Source: Bradyrhizobium cajani (GTDB lineage: Bacteria; Pseudomonadota; Alphaproteobacteria; Rhizobiales; Xanthobacteraceae). Taken from it: a stretch of 64,000 bases of DNA. Under the pieces are notes generated by a model that saw nothing but the letters and a program-made list of their open reading frames with translations, searched no databases and was not told the DNA's origin. Each line of letters opens with the position of its first letter. The stretch's first letter is position 1. The stretch covers positions 58,962 to 122,961 of the forward strand of contig NZ_WQNE01000028.1 of assembly GCF_009759665.1 (NCBI RefSeq). Direction: 5' to 3'. The translations under genes and the position numbers were made by a program. Positions 35,220-43,360 of the stretch are shown here, one piece after another.

Positions 35220-37141
35220 GCCGCCCGCGGACGAGGCGCGATCCCGAGCGTCTTGATCCGCGAGGCCAGCGTGGTCGGCTTGATATCCAGCATCTCCGCC
35301 GCGCCGCCGGGGCCGAACACTTTCCCCGCGCAGGCCTCTAACGCGGCGAGGATGTTGGCGCGCTCGTGGTCGCGCATTTCGGACGACGTCATGACCGGCG
35401 GCCGTGCATCGGCCTTCTGGCGTGAAGCGCCGATCGTGGGCTGCGCGCCGGCGGAATCCGGCAGATCGATCCGCAAGCGGCCGTTCTGCGACAGGATCGC
35501 GGCGCGCTCGATCACGTTCTGCAATTCGCGGACATTGCCGGGCCAGTCATAGCGGGTGAGCCGCCGCGCGTCGCCTTCCGACAGGCGCAGATTCGATTTC
35601 AGCGCCTTGCTCTCGCGCGTCAGGAAATGCTGGGCGAGCAGGGGAATGTCCTCGCGCCGTTCGCGCAACGGCACCGTCTCGATCGGGAACACGTTGAGGC
35701 GGAAATAGAGGTCCTCGCGAAAACGGCCGCGCTGCACCTCCTGCTTGAGATCGCGGTTGGTTGCGGCGATGACGCGGACGTCGACGGCGCGCGTGCGCTC
35801 CTGGCCGACGCGCTCGAAATTGCCCTCCTGCAACACGCGCAGCAGCTTGCCCTGGAGCTCGAGCGGGATCTCGCCGACCTCGTCGAGGAACAGCGTGCCG
35901 CCGTCGGCGAGCTCGAAGCGGCCGATGCGGTCGCGCGTTGCGCCAGTGAAGGCGCCGCGAACATGGCCGAAGAACTCGCTCTCGAACAATTCGCGCGGGA
36001 TCGCCGCGCAGTTGACGCGGATCAGCGGCCGGTCGCTGCGGGTGGAATCCTCGTGGATGGCGCGCGCGATCAGCTCCTTACCGGTGCCGGATTCCCCGGT
36101 GATCATCACCGCCGCGGTGGTCGGCGCCACCAGCTTGACCTGACGCAGCGTCTTCTGGATCGCCTCGCTTCCGCCGATGATGCCGCGCGGATTGGTCTCG
36201 ATGCGGATTTCCTCCTGGAGATAGGCGTTCTCCAGCTCGAGCCGCTCGCGCAGGCGGTCGACCTCGGCGAGCGCGGCATGCAGCTTCTCGTCGGCCTCGC
36301 GCCGCTGACTGACGTCGCGAAACACCACGACGGCGCCGACCACGACGCCGCGGTCGCGGATCGGCGTCGAGGTGTATTCGACCCAGGCCGGCGAGCCGTC
36401 CTTGCGCCAGAACACCTCGCCGTCGACCTGATGCACGGCGCCGTCGCGGAATGCCGCGTAGATCGGGCAGTCATGGTTGTGATAGTGCCGGCCGTCGTGA
36501 TGGGTGTGATGGACGATCGGGTGGATCTCCTTGCCCACCAGCTCCTCGGCGGTCCAGCCCAGCATGCGTTCGGCCGCCGGGTTCACGAACGTGGTCTTGC
36601 CCTCGGCATTGACGCCATAGATGCCTTCGCCGGCGGCGCGCAGGATCAACTGGTTCTCGCGCTCGATGTCCTGGAACACGCGCTCGACCCGCTGCCAGGT
36701 CGAGATGCCGCTGCGCATGTGGTCTTCGGCGGCGGCATCGACATTGCGGCGGCGGCGCGCGTCGAGATCGGTCAGCGTGAGCAGCACCAGGGTGCGGCCA
36801 TCATGCGGCAGCAGGCAGCCGGCATATTCGAGCCTGAGGTTCTGGCCGGTGGCGTGACGGGGGGTGAGCGCCGTGGTCCAGTAGGCGCCCTTGTGCAGCA
36901 CGGCCTGGGTGAACACGGTCAGGGCCGGGAGCTGGCCGGCGTGAAGGGTGCTGGCCCGGGTCTGCCGCAGCAGCGCGCGGTCGTAGCCGAGCAGGGCGCA
37001 GGCGGCGGGATTGGCGTCGACAATCTGGTCACCATAGGGATCGACCAGCAGCGTCGCCTCGATCGCGGATTCGAAAGCTGCGGCATGCAGGTCGAGGTTT
37101 TGAACCGCGTCGTCAGCGCCAAGCGCCGGCATCGTTGCCAT
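35177..37141 (-). CDS. PAS-containing sigma54-dependent activator (Fis family)
   Basis: This is a 654-residue enhancer-binding protein. It has two PAS domains (about residues 15-130 and 165-290; the second has H-T-H-H-D-G-R-H-Y-H-N-H-D-C-P-I and W-R-K-D-G-S-P), a short coiled coil, a AAA+ domain with Walker A G-E-S-G-T-G-K-E (349-356), the sigma54 contact loop G-A-F-T-G-A (396-401) and Walker B G-G-T-L-F-L-D-E, and a C-terminal Fis-type HTH. It has no receiver domain, so it probably senses a ligand or redox state directly through PAS. It is divergent from the transporter operon, whose -24/-12 promoter it likely activates. The last 14 residues (H-P-S-R-R-P-P-W-A-G-S-S-G) are encoded by a palindromic repeat. 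Confidence 0.93.
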   Translation of the reverse strand: MATMPALGADDAVQNLDLHAAAFESAIEATLLVDPYGDQIVDANPAACALLGYDRALLRQTRASTLHAGQLPALTVFTQAVLHKGAYWTTALTPRHATGQNLRLEYAGCLLPHDGRTLVLLTLTDLDARRRRNVDAAAEDHMRSGISTWQRVERVFQDIERENQLILRAAGEGIYGVNAEGKTTFVNPAAERMLGWTAEELVGKEIHPIVHHTHHDGRHYHNHDCPIYAAFRDGAVHQVDGEVFWRKDGSPAWVEYTSTPIRDRGVVVGAVVVFRDVSQRREADEKLHAALAEVDRLRERLELENAYLQEEIRIETNPRGIIGGSEAIQKTLRQVKLVAPTTAAVMITGESGTGKELIARAIHEDSTRSDRPLIRVNCAAIPRELFESEFFGHVRGAFTGATRDRIGRFELADGGTLFLDEVGEIPLELQGKLLRVLQEGNFERVGQERTRAVDVRVIAATNRDLKQEVQRGRFREDLYFRLNVFPIETVPLRERREDIPLLAQHFLTRESKALKSNLRLSEGDARRLTRYDWPGNVRELQNVIERAAILSQNGRLRIDLPDSAGAQPTIGASRQKADARPPVMTSSEMRDHERANILAALEACAGKVFGPGGAAEMLDIKPTTLASRIKTLGIAPRPRAAHPSRRPPWAGSSG

Positions 37142-37193
37142 TACGAAATCTCGTTATTCGATTACGAAGTTTCGTATAACACGAGTTTTCGTA
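37142..37193. promoter_or_regulatory. three palindromic sites, probable activator-binding region
   Basis: TACGAA-GT-TTCGTA (37163-37176) is perfect. TACGAA-AT-CTCGTT (37142-37155) and CACGAG-TT-TTCGTA (37180-37193) are near copies, with centres 21 and 17 bases apart. They lie 60-110 bases upstream of the -24/-12 promoter, the usual place for enhancer sites. The first also touches the activator's own start codon, suggesting autoregulation. Confidence 0.6.
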
Positions 37194-37251
37194 GCGACCA
37201 AGCGCGAGGGAAATCCCCGCGTCATCAAGGCAGTGGCCTGTACGAAGGGGG

Positions 37252-37266
37252 TGGCATGCTCCTTGC
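37252..37266 (+). promoter_or_regulatory. sigma54 (-24/-12) promoter
   Basis: TGGCATG-CTCC-TTGC matches the consensus TGGCACG-N4-TTGC with one change, at exact GG-GC spacing. It lies 36 bases before the transporter binding-protein gene and opposite an adjacent sigma54 activator gene. Confidence 0.8.
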
Positions 37267-37301
37267 GTAATTCCTCCTTGCAACGACGCGCAGGAGGTTC
37301 G

Positions 37302-38684
37302 ATGTCCACGTTCGACAATCCGTTTGATCCCAACCGCAACCTCCGCGACGGCTGCGCATGCGGCCAGCATCGCTCAGTGGCCGAACACGAGCAGGCAACC
37401 GCAGCGCTGAGCTGCGAGCCGGTCGAGAGCGAGGAGAAGCGTTACGAGGGCGTCGTCGCTTCCGCCGTTATGCGCGCGATGTTTCCGCAGGATGTGGCGC
37501 GGCGCGCCTTCCTGAAATCGGTCGGTGCGTCCACCGCGCTTGCGGCGCTGTCGCAATTCTTTCCGCTTCAGACCGCGACCGAAGTCTTCGCGCAGGCCGG
37601 CACGCCCGAGAAGAAGGACCTCAAGGTCGGCTTCATCCCCATCACCTGCGCGACGCCGATCATCATGGCGGCGCCGCTCGGCTTCTATGCCAAGCACGGC
37701 CTCAACGTCGAAGTGGTCAAGACCGCCGGCTGGGCGGTGATCCGCGACAAGACCATCAACAAGGAATACGACGCCGCGCACATGCTGGCGCCGATGCCGA
37801 TCGCGATCTCGCTGGGCCTCGGGGCCAATGCCATTCCTTTCGCCGTTCCCGCGATCGAGAACATCAACGGGCAGGGCATCGTGCTGGCGACCAAGCACAA
37901 GGACAAGCGCGACCCGAAGGACTGGAAAGGCATGAAGTTCGCCATCCCCTTCGACTACTCCATGCACAACTACCTCTTGCGCTACTATCTCGCCGAGCAC
38001 GGTCTCGACCCCGACACCGACGTGCAGCTGCGCTCGGTGCCGCCGCCGGAGATGGTCGCCAACCTGCGCGCCGACAACATCGACGGCTTCCTCGCGCCGG
38101 ACAACATCTGCCAGCGCGCGATCTATGACGGCGTCGGCTTCATGCATCTGCTGTCGAAGGAGATCTGGGACGGCCATCCCTGCTGCAGCTTTGCCGCCAG
38201 CCGCGAATTCATCACCACGGCACCGAACAGTTTTGCGGCGCTGACGCGCGCGATCGTCGATGCGACGGCCTACGCGTCGAAGGCGGAGAACCGCAAGCAG
38301 ATCGCGGAAGCGATCGCACCTGCCAACTACATCAACGCGCCGGTGACGGTGCTGGAGCAGGTCCTGACCGGCACTTACGCTGACGGCCTCGGTGGCGTGA
38401 AGACCGATGCCAAGCGGGTCGATTTCGACCCGTTCCCCTGGCAGTCCTTCGCGGTCTGGATGCTGACGCAGATGAAGCGCTGGGGCCAGATCAAGGGCGA
38501 TGTGGACTACAAGGCCGTCGCCGAGCAGGTGTATCTGGCGACCGACACCAAGAAGCTGATGACCGAGATGGGGCTGTCGCCGCCGGCGAGCGCCTACAAA
38601 TCGTTCGCCGTGATGGGCAAGACTTTCGATCCGGCCAAGGCGGAGGACTATGTGGCGAGCTTCAAGATCAGGAAGGCGTCGTGA
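37302..38684 (+). CDS. ABC transporter substrate-binding protein, nitrate/cyanate type
   Basis: AGGAGG before ATG 37302 marks the start. The 460-residue protein has an unusual 66-residue head with C-A-C-G-Q-H-R-S-V-A-E-H, then a twin-arginine signal R67-R68-A-F-L-K with a hydrophobic stretch, so it is exported folded by Tat. The mature part is an NrtA/CynA/TauA-type binding protein (V-G-F-I-P-I-T-C-A-T-P-I-I-M-A, F-Y-A-K-H-G-L, A-P-D-N-I-C-Q-R-A). The Cys/His head could bind a metal. Since cynS closes the operon, cyanate is the likeliest ligand, with nitrate-like anions as alternatives. Confidence 0.85.
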   Translation: MSTFDNPFDPNRNLRDGCACGQHRSVAEHEQATAALSCEPVESEEKRYEGVVASAVMRAMFPQDVARRAFLKSVGASTALAALSQFFPLQTATEVFAQAGTPEKKDLKVGFIPITCATPIIMAAPLGFYAKHGLNVEVVKTAGWAVIRDKTINKEYDAAHMLAPMPIAISLGLGANAIPFAVPAIENINGQGIVLATKHKDKRDPKDWKGMKFAIPFDYSMHNYLLRYYLAEHGLDPDTDVQLRSVPPPEMVANLRADNIDGFLAPDNICQRAIYDGVGFMHLLSKEIWDGHPCCSFAASREFITTAPNSFAALTRAIVDATAYASKAENRKQIAEAIAPANYINAPVTVLEQVLTGTYADGLGGVKTDAKRVDFDPFPWQSFAVWMLTQMKRWGQIKGDVDYKAVAEQVYLATDTKKLMTEMGLSPPASAYKSFAVMGKTFDPAKAEDYVASFKIRKAS

Positions 38685-38703
38685 TGGCGCCTCTCTCGCC
38701 GTC

Positions 38704-38848
38704 GTCGTCCCGGCCTAGTGCGCACTGCGCACGGGCGCCGCGACCCATACCGCGTGATCTATCGATCGCGATCGGTAGGACTGCCGAACGACGAGTCTTC
38801 GTCAAACTTCTCCCTGGGGTTATGGGTCCCGGCGTTCGCCGGGACGAC
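38704..38848. repeat. intergenic repeat GTCGTCCCGGCC...GGCGTTCGCCGGGACGAC inside the operon
   Basis: Inverted ends GTCGTCCCGG / CCGGGACGAC flank about 120 bases without a gene. It sits between the binding-protein and permease genes, where it may fold in the mRNA and alter their relative expression. Confidence 0.65.
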
Positions 38849-38868
38849 GTGCGGGGAGGGCTTGCAAA

Positions 38869-39708
38869 ATGAGCACCTCCCTCCGCCTTCGCGCCGGTCT
38901 CGTCTCGATCGTGCTGCTCGCGGCTTTCCTCGGCATCTGGCATCTCGCCACGCGCACGACTGGTGCCACCGCAGCGATGAGCCCGGAATACGCCAAGCTG
39001 ATGGGCCTGACGGCGACGCAAGGAAAGTCCGCGATGCCCGGTCCGCTCGACGTCGGGGCAAAGCTCTGGGAGCACTTGAGGCGGCCGTTCTACGACAACG
39101 GGCCGAACGACAAGGGGCTCGGCATCCAGCTCGCCTATTCCATCGCGCGCGTCGGCACCGGCTATCTGCTCGCCGTGCTAGTCGCGATCCCGCTCGGCTT
39201 CCTGATCGGGATGTCGCCGCTGCTGAGCAAGGCGCTCGATCCCTTCATCCAGGTGCTGAAGCCGATCTCGCCGCTGGCCTGGATGCCGCTGGCGCTCTAC
39301 ACCATCAAGGATTCCTCGATCTCTGCGATCTTCGTGATCTTCATCTGCTCGATCTGGCCGATGCTGCTCAACACCGTCTTTGGCGTCGCGACCGTGCGCA
39401 AGGAGTGGATCAACGTGGCGCGGACGCTCGAGGTCGGCACGCTCAGGCGCGCCTTCACCGTGATCCTCCCGGCGGCGGCGCCGACGATCCTGACCGGCAT
39501 GCGCATCTCGATCGGCATTGCCTGGCTGGTGATCGTCGCGGCCGAGATGCTCGTCGGCGGCACCGGGATCGGCTATTTCGTCTGGAACGAGTGGAACAAC
39601 CTCTCGATCACCAATGTGATCATCGCGATCCTTCTGATCGGGATCGTCGGCATGCTGCTCGACCAGATCCTCGCGCGCTTCACGCGCATGGTCACGTTTC
39701 CGGAGTAG
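38869..39708 (+). CDS. ABC transporter permease, nitrate/cyanate type
   Basis: This 279-residue inner-membrane protein has about six membrane segments and the EAA-type cytoplasmic loop (V-A-R-T-L-E-V-G-T-L-R-R-A-F-T-V-I-L-P-A-A-A-P). The P-I-S-P-L-A-W-M-P-L segment is typical of NrtB/SsuC/TauC permeases. Its gene overlaps no neighbour; the ATPase gene starts 6 bases after its stop. Confidence 0.88.
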   Translation: MSTSLRLRAGLVSIVLLAAFLGIWHLATRTTGATAAMSPEYAKLMGLTATQGKSAMPGPLDVGAKLWEHLRRPFYDNGPNDKGLGIQLAYSIARVGTGYLLAVLVAIPLGFLIGMSPLLSKALDPFIQVLKPISPLAWMPLALYTIKDSSISAIFVIFICSIWPMLLNTVFGVATVRKEWINVARTLEVGTLRRAFTVILPAAAPTILTGMRISIGIAWLVIVAAEMLVGGTGIGYFVWNEWNNLSITNVIIAILLIGIVGMLLDQILARFTRMVTFPE

Positions 39709-39713
39709 CACCA

Positions 39714-40634
39714 GTGACAGACAAATTCGTCTCGATCGAAGGCATCGCGAAGCGCTATCCGGGCGCCGGTGGGGCCATGACCACCATCTTCGAGAACCTG
39801 TGGCTGTCGATGGCCCGCGGCGAGTTCTGTTGCGTGATCGGCCATTCCGGCTGCGGCAAGACCACGGTGCTCAACATCCTCGCCGGCCTCGATGCGCCGA
39901 GCGAGGGCGCCGTCATCGTCGACGGGCAGGCGATCTCGGGCACCAGCCTCGACCGCGCCGTGATCTTCCAGAGCCACGCGCTGCTGCCCTGGCGCACCGT
40001 GCTCGGCAATGTCGGCTATGCCGTGAGCTCGAAATGGCGGAGCTGGGACCGCGCCAGGGTCAAGGCGCATGCGCAGACCTTCATCGATCTCGTCGGCCTG
40101 ACGGGTTCGGAGCACAAGCGACCGTCCGAACTCTCGGGCGGTATGAAGCAGCGCGTCGGCATCGCGCGGGCGCTCTCGATCACGCCGAAGATGATGCTGA
40201 TGGACGAGCCGTTCTCCGCGCTGGACGCGCTGACGCGCGGCACGCTCCAGGACGAGGTGCGGCGCATTTGCCTCGAAACCGGGCAGACCGCGTTCATGAT
40301 CACCCATGACGTCGACGAGGCGATCTACCTCGCCGACAAGATCTTCCTGATGACCAACGGCCCCGGTGCGGTGCTCGCGGAGGTCGTCGAGAACCCCTTG
40401 CCCAGGGATCGCGGGCGCACCGATCTGCACCGCCATCCGCTATATTATGCGCTGCGCAACCACATCATCGATTTCCTGGTGACGCGCAGCAAGACCTTCG
40501 CCGCCGAGACGCCGGATCATGATCCGCGCAACGTGCCCGTGGTGCAGATCGGCAAGCCCGGGCTGACGATCGCGGCGAGCGACGAGCAACGACAGACACG
40601 GATACCCGGGACCAATCCCGGACTAACGGCCTGA
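39714..40634 (+). CDS. ABC transporter ATP-binding protein, nitrate/cyanate type
   Basis: The start is GTG 39714 with GGAG eight bases upstream. The 306-residue ATPase has Walker A G-H-S-G-C-G-K-T (43-50), Q-loop Q-S-H-A-L-L-P-W, signature L-S-G-G-M-K-Q-R, Walker B M-L-M-D-E-P-F and H-loop T-H-D-V-D-E-A. It matches NrtD/CynD/TauB-type subunits and energises the permease encoded just upstream. A roughly 45-residue C-terminal extension is not needed for the core fold. Confidence 0.9.
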   Translation: MTDKFVSIEGIAKRYPGAGGAMTTIFENLWLSMARGEFCCVIGHSGCGKTTVLNILAGLDAPSEGAVIVDGQAISGTSLDRAVIFQSHALLPWRTVLGNVGYAVSSKWRSWDRARVKAHAQTFIDLVGLTGSEHKRPSELSGGMKQRVGIARALSITPKMMLMDEPFSALDALTRGTLQDEVRRICLETGQTAFMITHDVDEAIYLADKIFLMTNGPGAVLAEVVENPLPRDRGRTDLHRHPLYYALRNHIIDFLVTRSKTFAAETPDHDPRNVPVVQIGKPGLTIAASDEQRQTRIPGTNPGLTA

Positions 40635-40647
40635 AGAGGAGCCTAAA

Positions 40648-41136
40648 ATGAAGCGCGAAGACCTCACCGAAAAGCTGCTCGACATCAAGCGCGAGAAGGG
40701 CTGGAGCTGGAAGCACATCTGCGAGAAGATCGGCGGCTATTCCGAGGTGCTGATCGTCGGTGCGATCATGGGCCAGATGAAGCTGACGAAACCGCAGGCC
40801 GCCAATGCCGGCGAGCTGTTCGGCCTGTCGAAGGCGGAGACCGCGATGCTCAACGAAGTGCCGATGCGCGGCACCGGCACGCCGATGCCGCCGACCGATC
40901 CCCTGATCTACCGCTTCTACGAGATGGTGATGGTGAACGGCCCGGCGTGGAAGGCGCTGATCGAGGAGGAGTTCGGCGACGGCATCATGTCGGCGATCGA
41001 CTTCGACATGGGAATCGAGCGCGTCGCCAACCCGAAGGGCGACCGCGTCAAGATCACCATGAGCGGCAAATTCCTGCCGTACAAATACTACGGGGCCAGC
41101 GGCAACGTGCCGGAATACGGCTTTAGGGAGGGCTGA
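40648..41136 (+). CDS. cynS: cyanate hydratase (cyanase)
   Basis: AGGAG precedes ATG 40648. The 162-residue protein decomposes cyanate with bicarbonate to ammonia and CO2, as a decamer in the cytoplasm. R89, E92 and S115 have exactly the spacing of the catalytic Arg96, Glu99 and Ser122 of the E. coli enzyme, in Y-R-F-Y-E-M-V-M-V-N-G and M-S-A-I-D-F. It ends the operon after the three transporter genes and overlaps the convergent gene by 14 bases. Confidence 0.95.
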   Translation: MKREDLTEKLLDIKREKGWSWKHICEKIGGYSEVLIVGAIMGQMKLTKPQAANAGELFGLSKAETAMLNEVPMRGTGTPMPPTDPLIYRFYEMVMVNGPAWKALIEEEFGDGIMSAIDFDMGIERVANPKGDRVKITMSGKFLPYKYYGASGNVPEYGFREG

Positions 41137-41950
41137 CCGCGGCGAAAGCGGCGCGCAGCTCGCCGACTGGAGCCATCTCGCGAACATAGGTGAAGGATCC
41201 CTTGTCCTTCATCTCGCGTGCGCAGCTTAGGAACGCGGCGAGCGCGTAGCGCGACATCGCTCCGCCGACACTGATGCGCTTGACGCCGGCGGCGGACAAT
41301 TGCTCCGCTGTCAGCGTCGGGTCGGCAAAGCCCATCACGTGGTTGAACGGCTTGCCGAGCGCGGAGACGACTGTCCGGATCGTGGCGAGATCGTACAGGC
41401 CCGGCGAATACAGGACGTCGGCGCCTGCGGCCTCGAAGGCTTGCAGGCGGCGAATTGTATCGTCGATATCCTTGCGGCCGTGCAGGAAGTTCTCCGCCCG
41501 CGCCGTCAGCGTGAACGGAAATGGCAGCGAGCGCGCCACTTCGACGGCGGCCTGAACGCGCTCGACGGCATGAGAAAAGTCGTAGATGGGGCGATCGCGG
41601 TCACCGCTGAAATCCTCGATCGAGCCCCCGACGGCGCCAGCCTCGGCGGCACGCTGAATAGCCTCTGCGGCGCGCTTCGGCTCATCCGCGCCGCAATTCT
41701 CGAGGTCGACGCTGACCGGCAGTTCGGTGGCTTCGACGATCGCGCGCGCGTTGGCGAGGATGACATCCAGACTGACGCCGCCGCTGCCGAGCATGTTGGC
41801 CACCCCGAGGCTCGTGGTCGCCAGGGCCTCGAAGCCCATCGCCGCGAGCAGCTTGGCCGTACCGGCGTCCCACGGATTGGGAATGATGAAGGCCCCGGGT
41901 CGCTCGTGCAGCGCGCGAAACGCCGTCGCCTTGTCCAGTTGGCTCGTCAT
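41123..41950 (-). CDS. isocitrate lyase/PEP mutase superfamily protein
   Basis: GGAGG before ATG 41950 fixes the start. The 275-residue TIM-barrel protein has P-N-P-W-D-A-G-T-A-K, A-T-T-S-L-G-V-A and G-S-I-E-D-F-S-G-D, typical of the PEP mutase/carboxyvinyl-carboxyphosphonate mutase-like group. It lacks the C-K-K-C-G-H motif of isocitrate lyase. The reaction is probably C-C or P-C bond chemistry on an oxo acid, substrate unknown. It is divergent from a LysR gene that may control it. Confidence 0.85.
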   Translation of the reverse strand: MTSQLDKATAFRALHERPGAFIIPNPWDAGTAKLLAAMGFEALATTSLGVANMLGSGGVSLDVILANARAIVEATELPVSVDLENCGADEPKRAAEAIQRAAEAGAVGGSIEDFSGDRDRPIYDFSHAVERVQAAVEVARSLPFPFTLTARAENFLHGRKDIDDTIRRLQAFEAAGADVLYSPGLYDLATIRTVVSALGKPFNHVMGFADPTLTAEQLSAAGVKRISVGGAMSRYALAAFLSCAREMKDKGSFTYVREMAPVGELRAAFAAVSPP

Positions 41951-42056
41951 GGCTCGCCTCCGTGTTGTCCGCCCGGGCAGCCTTAGGCGGATTTTCGCCA
42001 TCCGCCAAATTTGTTATTCTTTCGGACATCATCAGCTTTTTGCATGAGATGCGGGA

Positions 42057-43031
42057 ATGGACAGCGACGCCCTCAACACCTTCCTTGTCGTTCATCGCAA
42101 GGGCGGAATCTCGAATGCCGCAAAATTCCTGCACCGCTCGCAACCGGCGATTTCACGCCGCATTGCATTGCTGGAGCAGGAGCTCGGTGTGCCGCTGTTC
42201 GAGCGCGTGGCTGGCCGCACGCGGCTCAGTGAGGCCGGGCGCGTGCTGATCCCTTACGCCGAGAACGCCGTCGCGGCGGCGCAGGACGCGGAGCAGGCGA
42301 TGCGCGCGCTGATCAAGCAGAATTCCGGGCCGGTCTCGCTCGCCGTGACCGGCACGCTGGCCGATGGCCGCCTCTCCGGGATCATGAAGCGGTTCGCCAA
42401 AGACAATCCCGGCGTCACGCTTGCCCTGCGGACCGCGACCAGCGCCGAGGTCAGCGATCTCATCCGGCGCGGCGACGCCACGATCGGCTTGCGCTACAAT
42501 GCGGACCGCTCCGGCGATCTCGACTGCGAGCTGGTGCTGACCGAGAAATTGCAGGTGGTGTGCGCGCCCGATCATGCTCTCGCGGGCAAGCGCGTGAGGC
42601 GGCTTGCCGAGCTTCGCGGCGAACGCTGGATCGCATTCCCCCAAATGCGCGGAGGCCACGAGATCGCCGCAGCCCACGTCTTCGCGCTGTTTCTCACGCA
42701 AGGGCTTGGCGAGGTCGAGTGGACGCCGGTCGACAGCCTGACCGCCCAGAAGCGCCTGGTGGAGTCCGGCTTTGGCCTGGCATTGCTGGCGAGAAGCCAC
42801 GTGGCCGAGGAGCTGCACGCGGCCTCGATTTCGACCATTGCGGTCGGCGACCTCGCGGCGAGCCAGGATATCGTCCTGGTGAGACGTCGTGGCGGCTTTC
42901 TGAGCGTCGCCGCCCAACGCCTGCTCGAGACTGTTCGCCGCGACTATGGTGCAGGCGACGTCGCGACCGCGCGGGGTGCCAAAAAGAAAGCGCCGGCGGG
43001 CAAGATCATTGCTCGCCGGCGCCCCACCTGA
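42057..43031 (+). CDS. LysR-family transcriptional regulator
   Basis: This 324-residue protein has an N-terminal winged HTH (G-G-I-S-N-A-A-K-F-L-H-R-S-Q-P-A-I-S-R-R, then E-L-G-V-P-L-F-E-R) and a LysR substrate domain. It is divergent from the PEP-mutase-like gene with a 106-bp gap, the classical LysR arrangement. The C-terminus is unusually basic (G-A-K-K-K-A-P-A-G-K-I-I-A-R-R-R); this stretch overlaps the terminator hairpin of the convergent DUF1476 gene. Confidence 0.9.
   Translation: MDSDALNTFLVVHRKGGISNAAKFLHRSQPAISRRIALLEQELGVPLFERVAGRTRLSEAGRVLIPYAENAVAAAQDAEQAMRALIKQNSGPVSLAVTGTLADGRLSGIMKRFAKDNPGVTLALRTATSAEVSDLIRRGDATIGLRYNADRSGDLDCELVLTEKLQVVCAPDHALAGKRVRRLAELRGERWIAFPQMRGGHEIAAAHVFALFLTQGLGEVEWTPVDSLTAQKRLVESGFGLALLARSHVAEELHAASISTIAVGDLAASQDIVLVRRRGGFLSVAAQRLLETVRRDYGAGDVATARGAKKKAPAGKIIARRRPT
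42981..43022 (-). terminator. minus-strand terminator inside the lysR 3' end
   Basis: GCGCCGGCG (42990-42998) pairs with CGCCGGCGC (43014-43022). On the minus strand it is followed by TTTCTTTTT. It should end the DUF1476 transcript although it lies within lysR coding sequence. Confidence 0.7.
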
Positions 43032-43036
43032 AACGA

Positions 43037-43360
43037 CTATTTCCCCGACTTCACCTCGGCGGCTGCCACCGCGAGCAGCTCGCTCATCTTGGCGCGAATC
43101 GCCTGTTCGGTGATGGCGACGTTCTTGGCGGCGAAATCGGCCGTGACCTTGCGCAGCACGTCGGCATCGCCCGCTTCCTCGAAATCGGCAGCGACCACTT
43201 CCTTGGCGTAGGCCGTGGCGGCGTCACCGGTGATGCCGAGCTGTTCGGCCGCCCAAAGGCCGAGCAGTCGGTTGCGGCGGGCCTCGGCCTTGAATTTCTG
43301 CTCCTCGTCGAGGGCGAACTTCTTCTCGAAACCTTCCTGGCGCTTGTTGAATTCGCTCAT
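43037..43360 (-). CDS. DUF1476 protein (ATP synthase zeta-subunit-like)
   Basis: This 107-residue helical protein opens S-E-F-N-K-R-Q-E-G-F-E-K-K-F-A and continues R-R-N-R-L-L-G-L-W-A-A-E, the hallmark of DUF1476. In alphaproteobacteria such as Paracoccus this protein is the zeta subunit that inhibits reverse rotation of F1-ATPase. Its N-terminal inhibitory helix is present. It is divergent from purC, and a terminator in the neighbouring lysR ends it. Confidence 0.88.
   Translation of the reverse strand: MSEFNKRQEGFEKKFALDEEQKFKAEARRNRLLGLWAAEQLGITGDAATAYAKEVVAADFEEAGDADVLRKVTADFAAKNVAITEQAIRAKMSELLAVAAAEVKSGK

Noticed and set aside
35627..37270. 547-codon plus-strand frame opposite the sigma54 activator
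   Set aside because: It is antisense to AAA+ and PAS domains with intact motifs and runs across the divergent promoter region.
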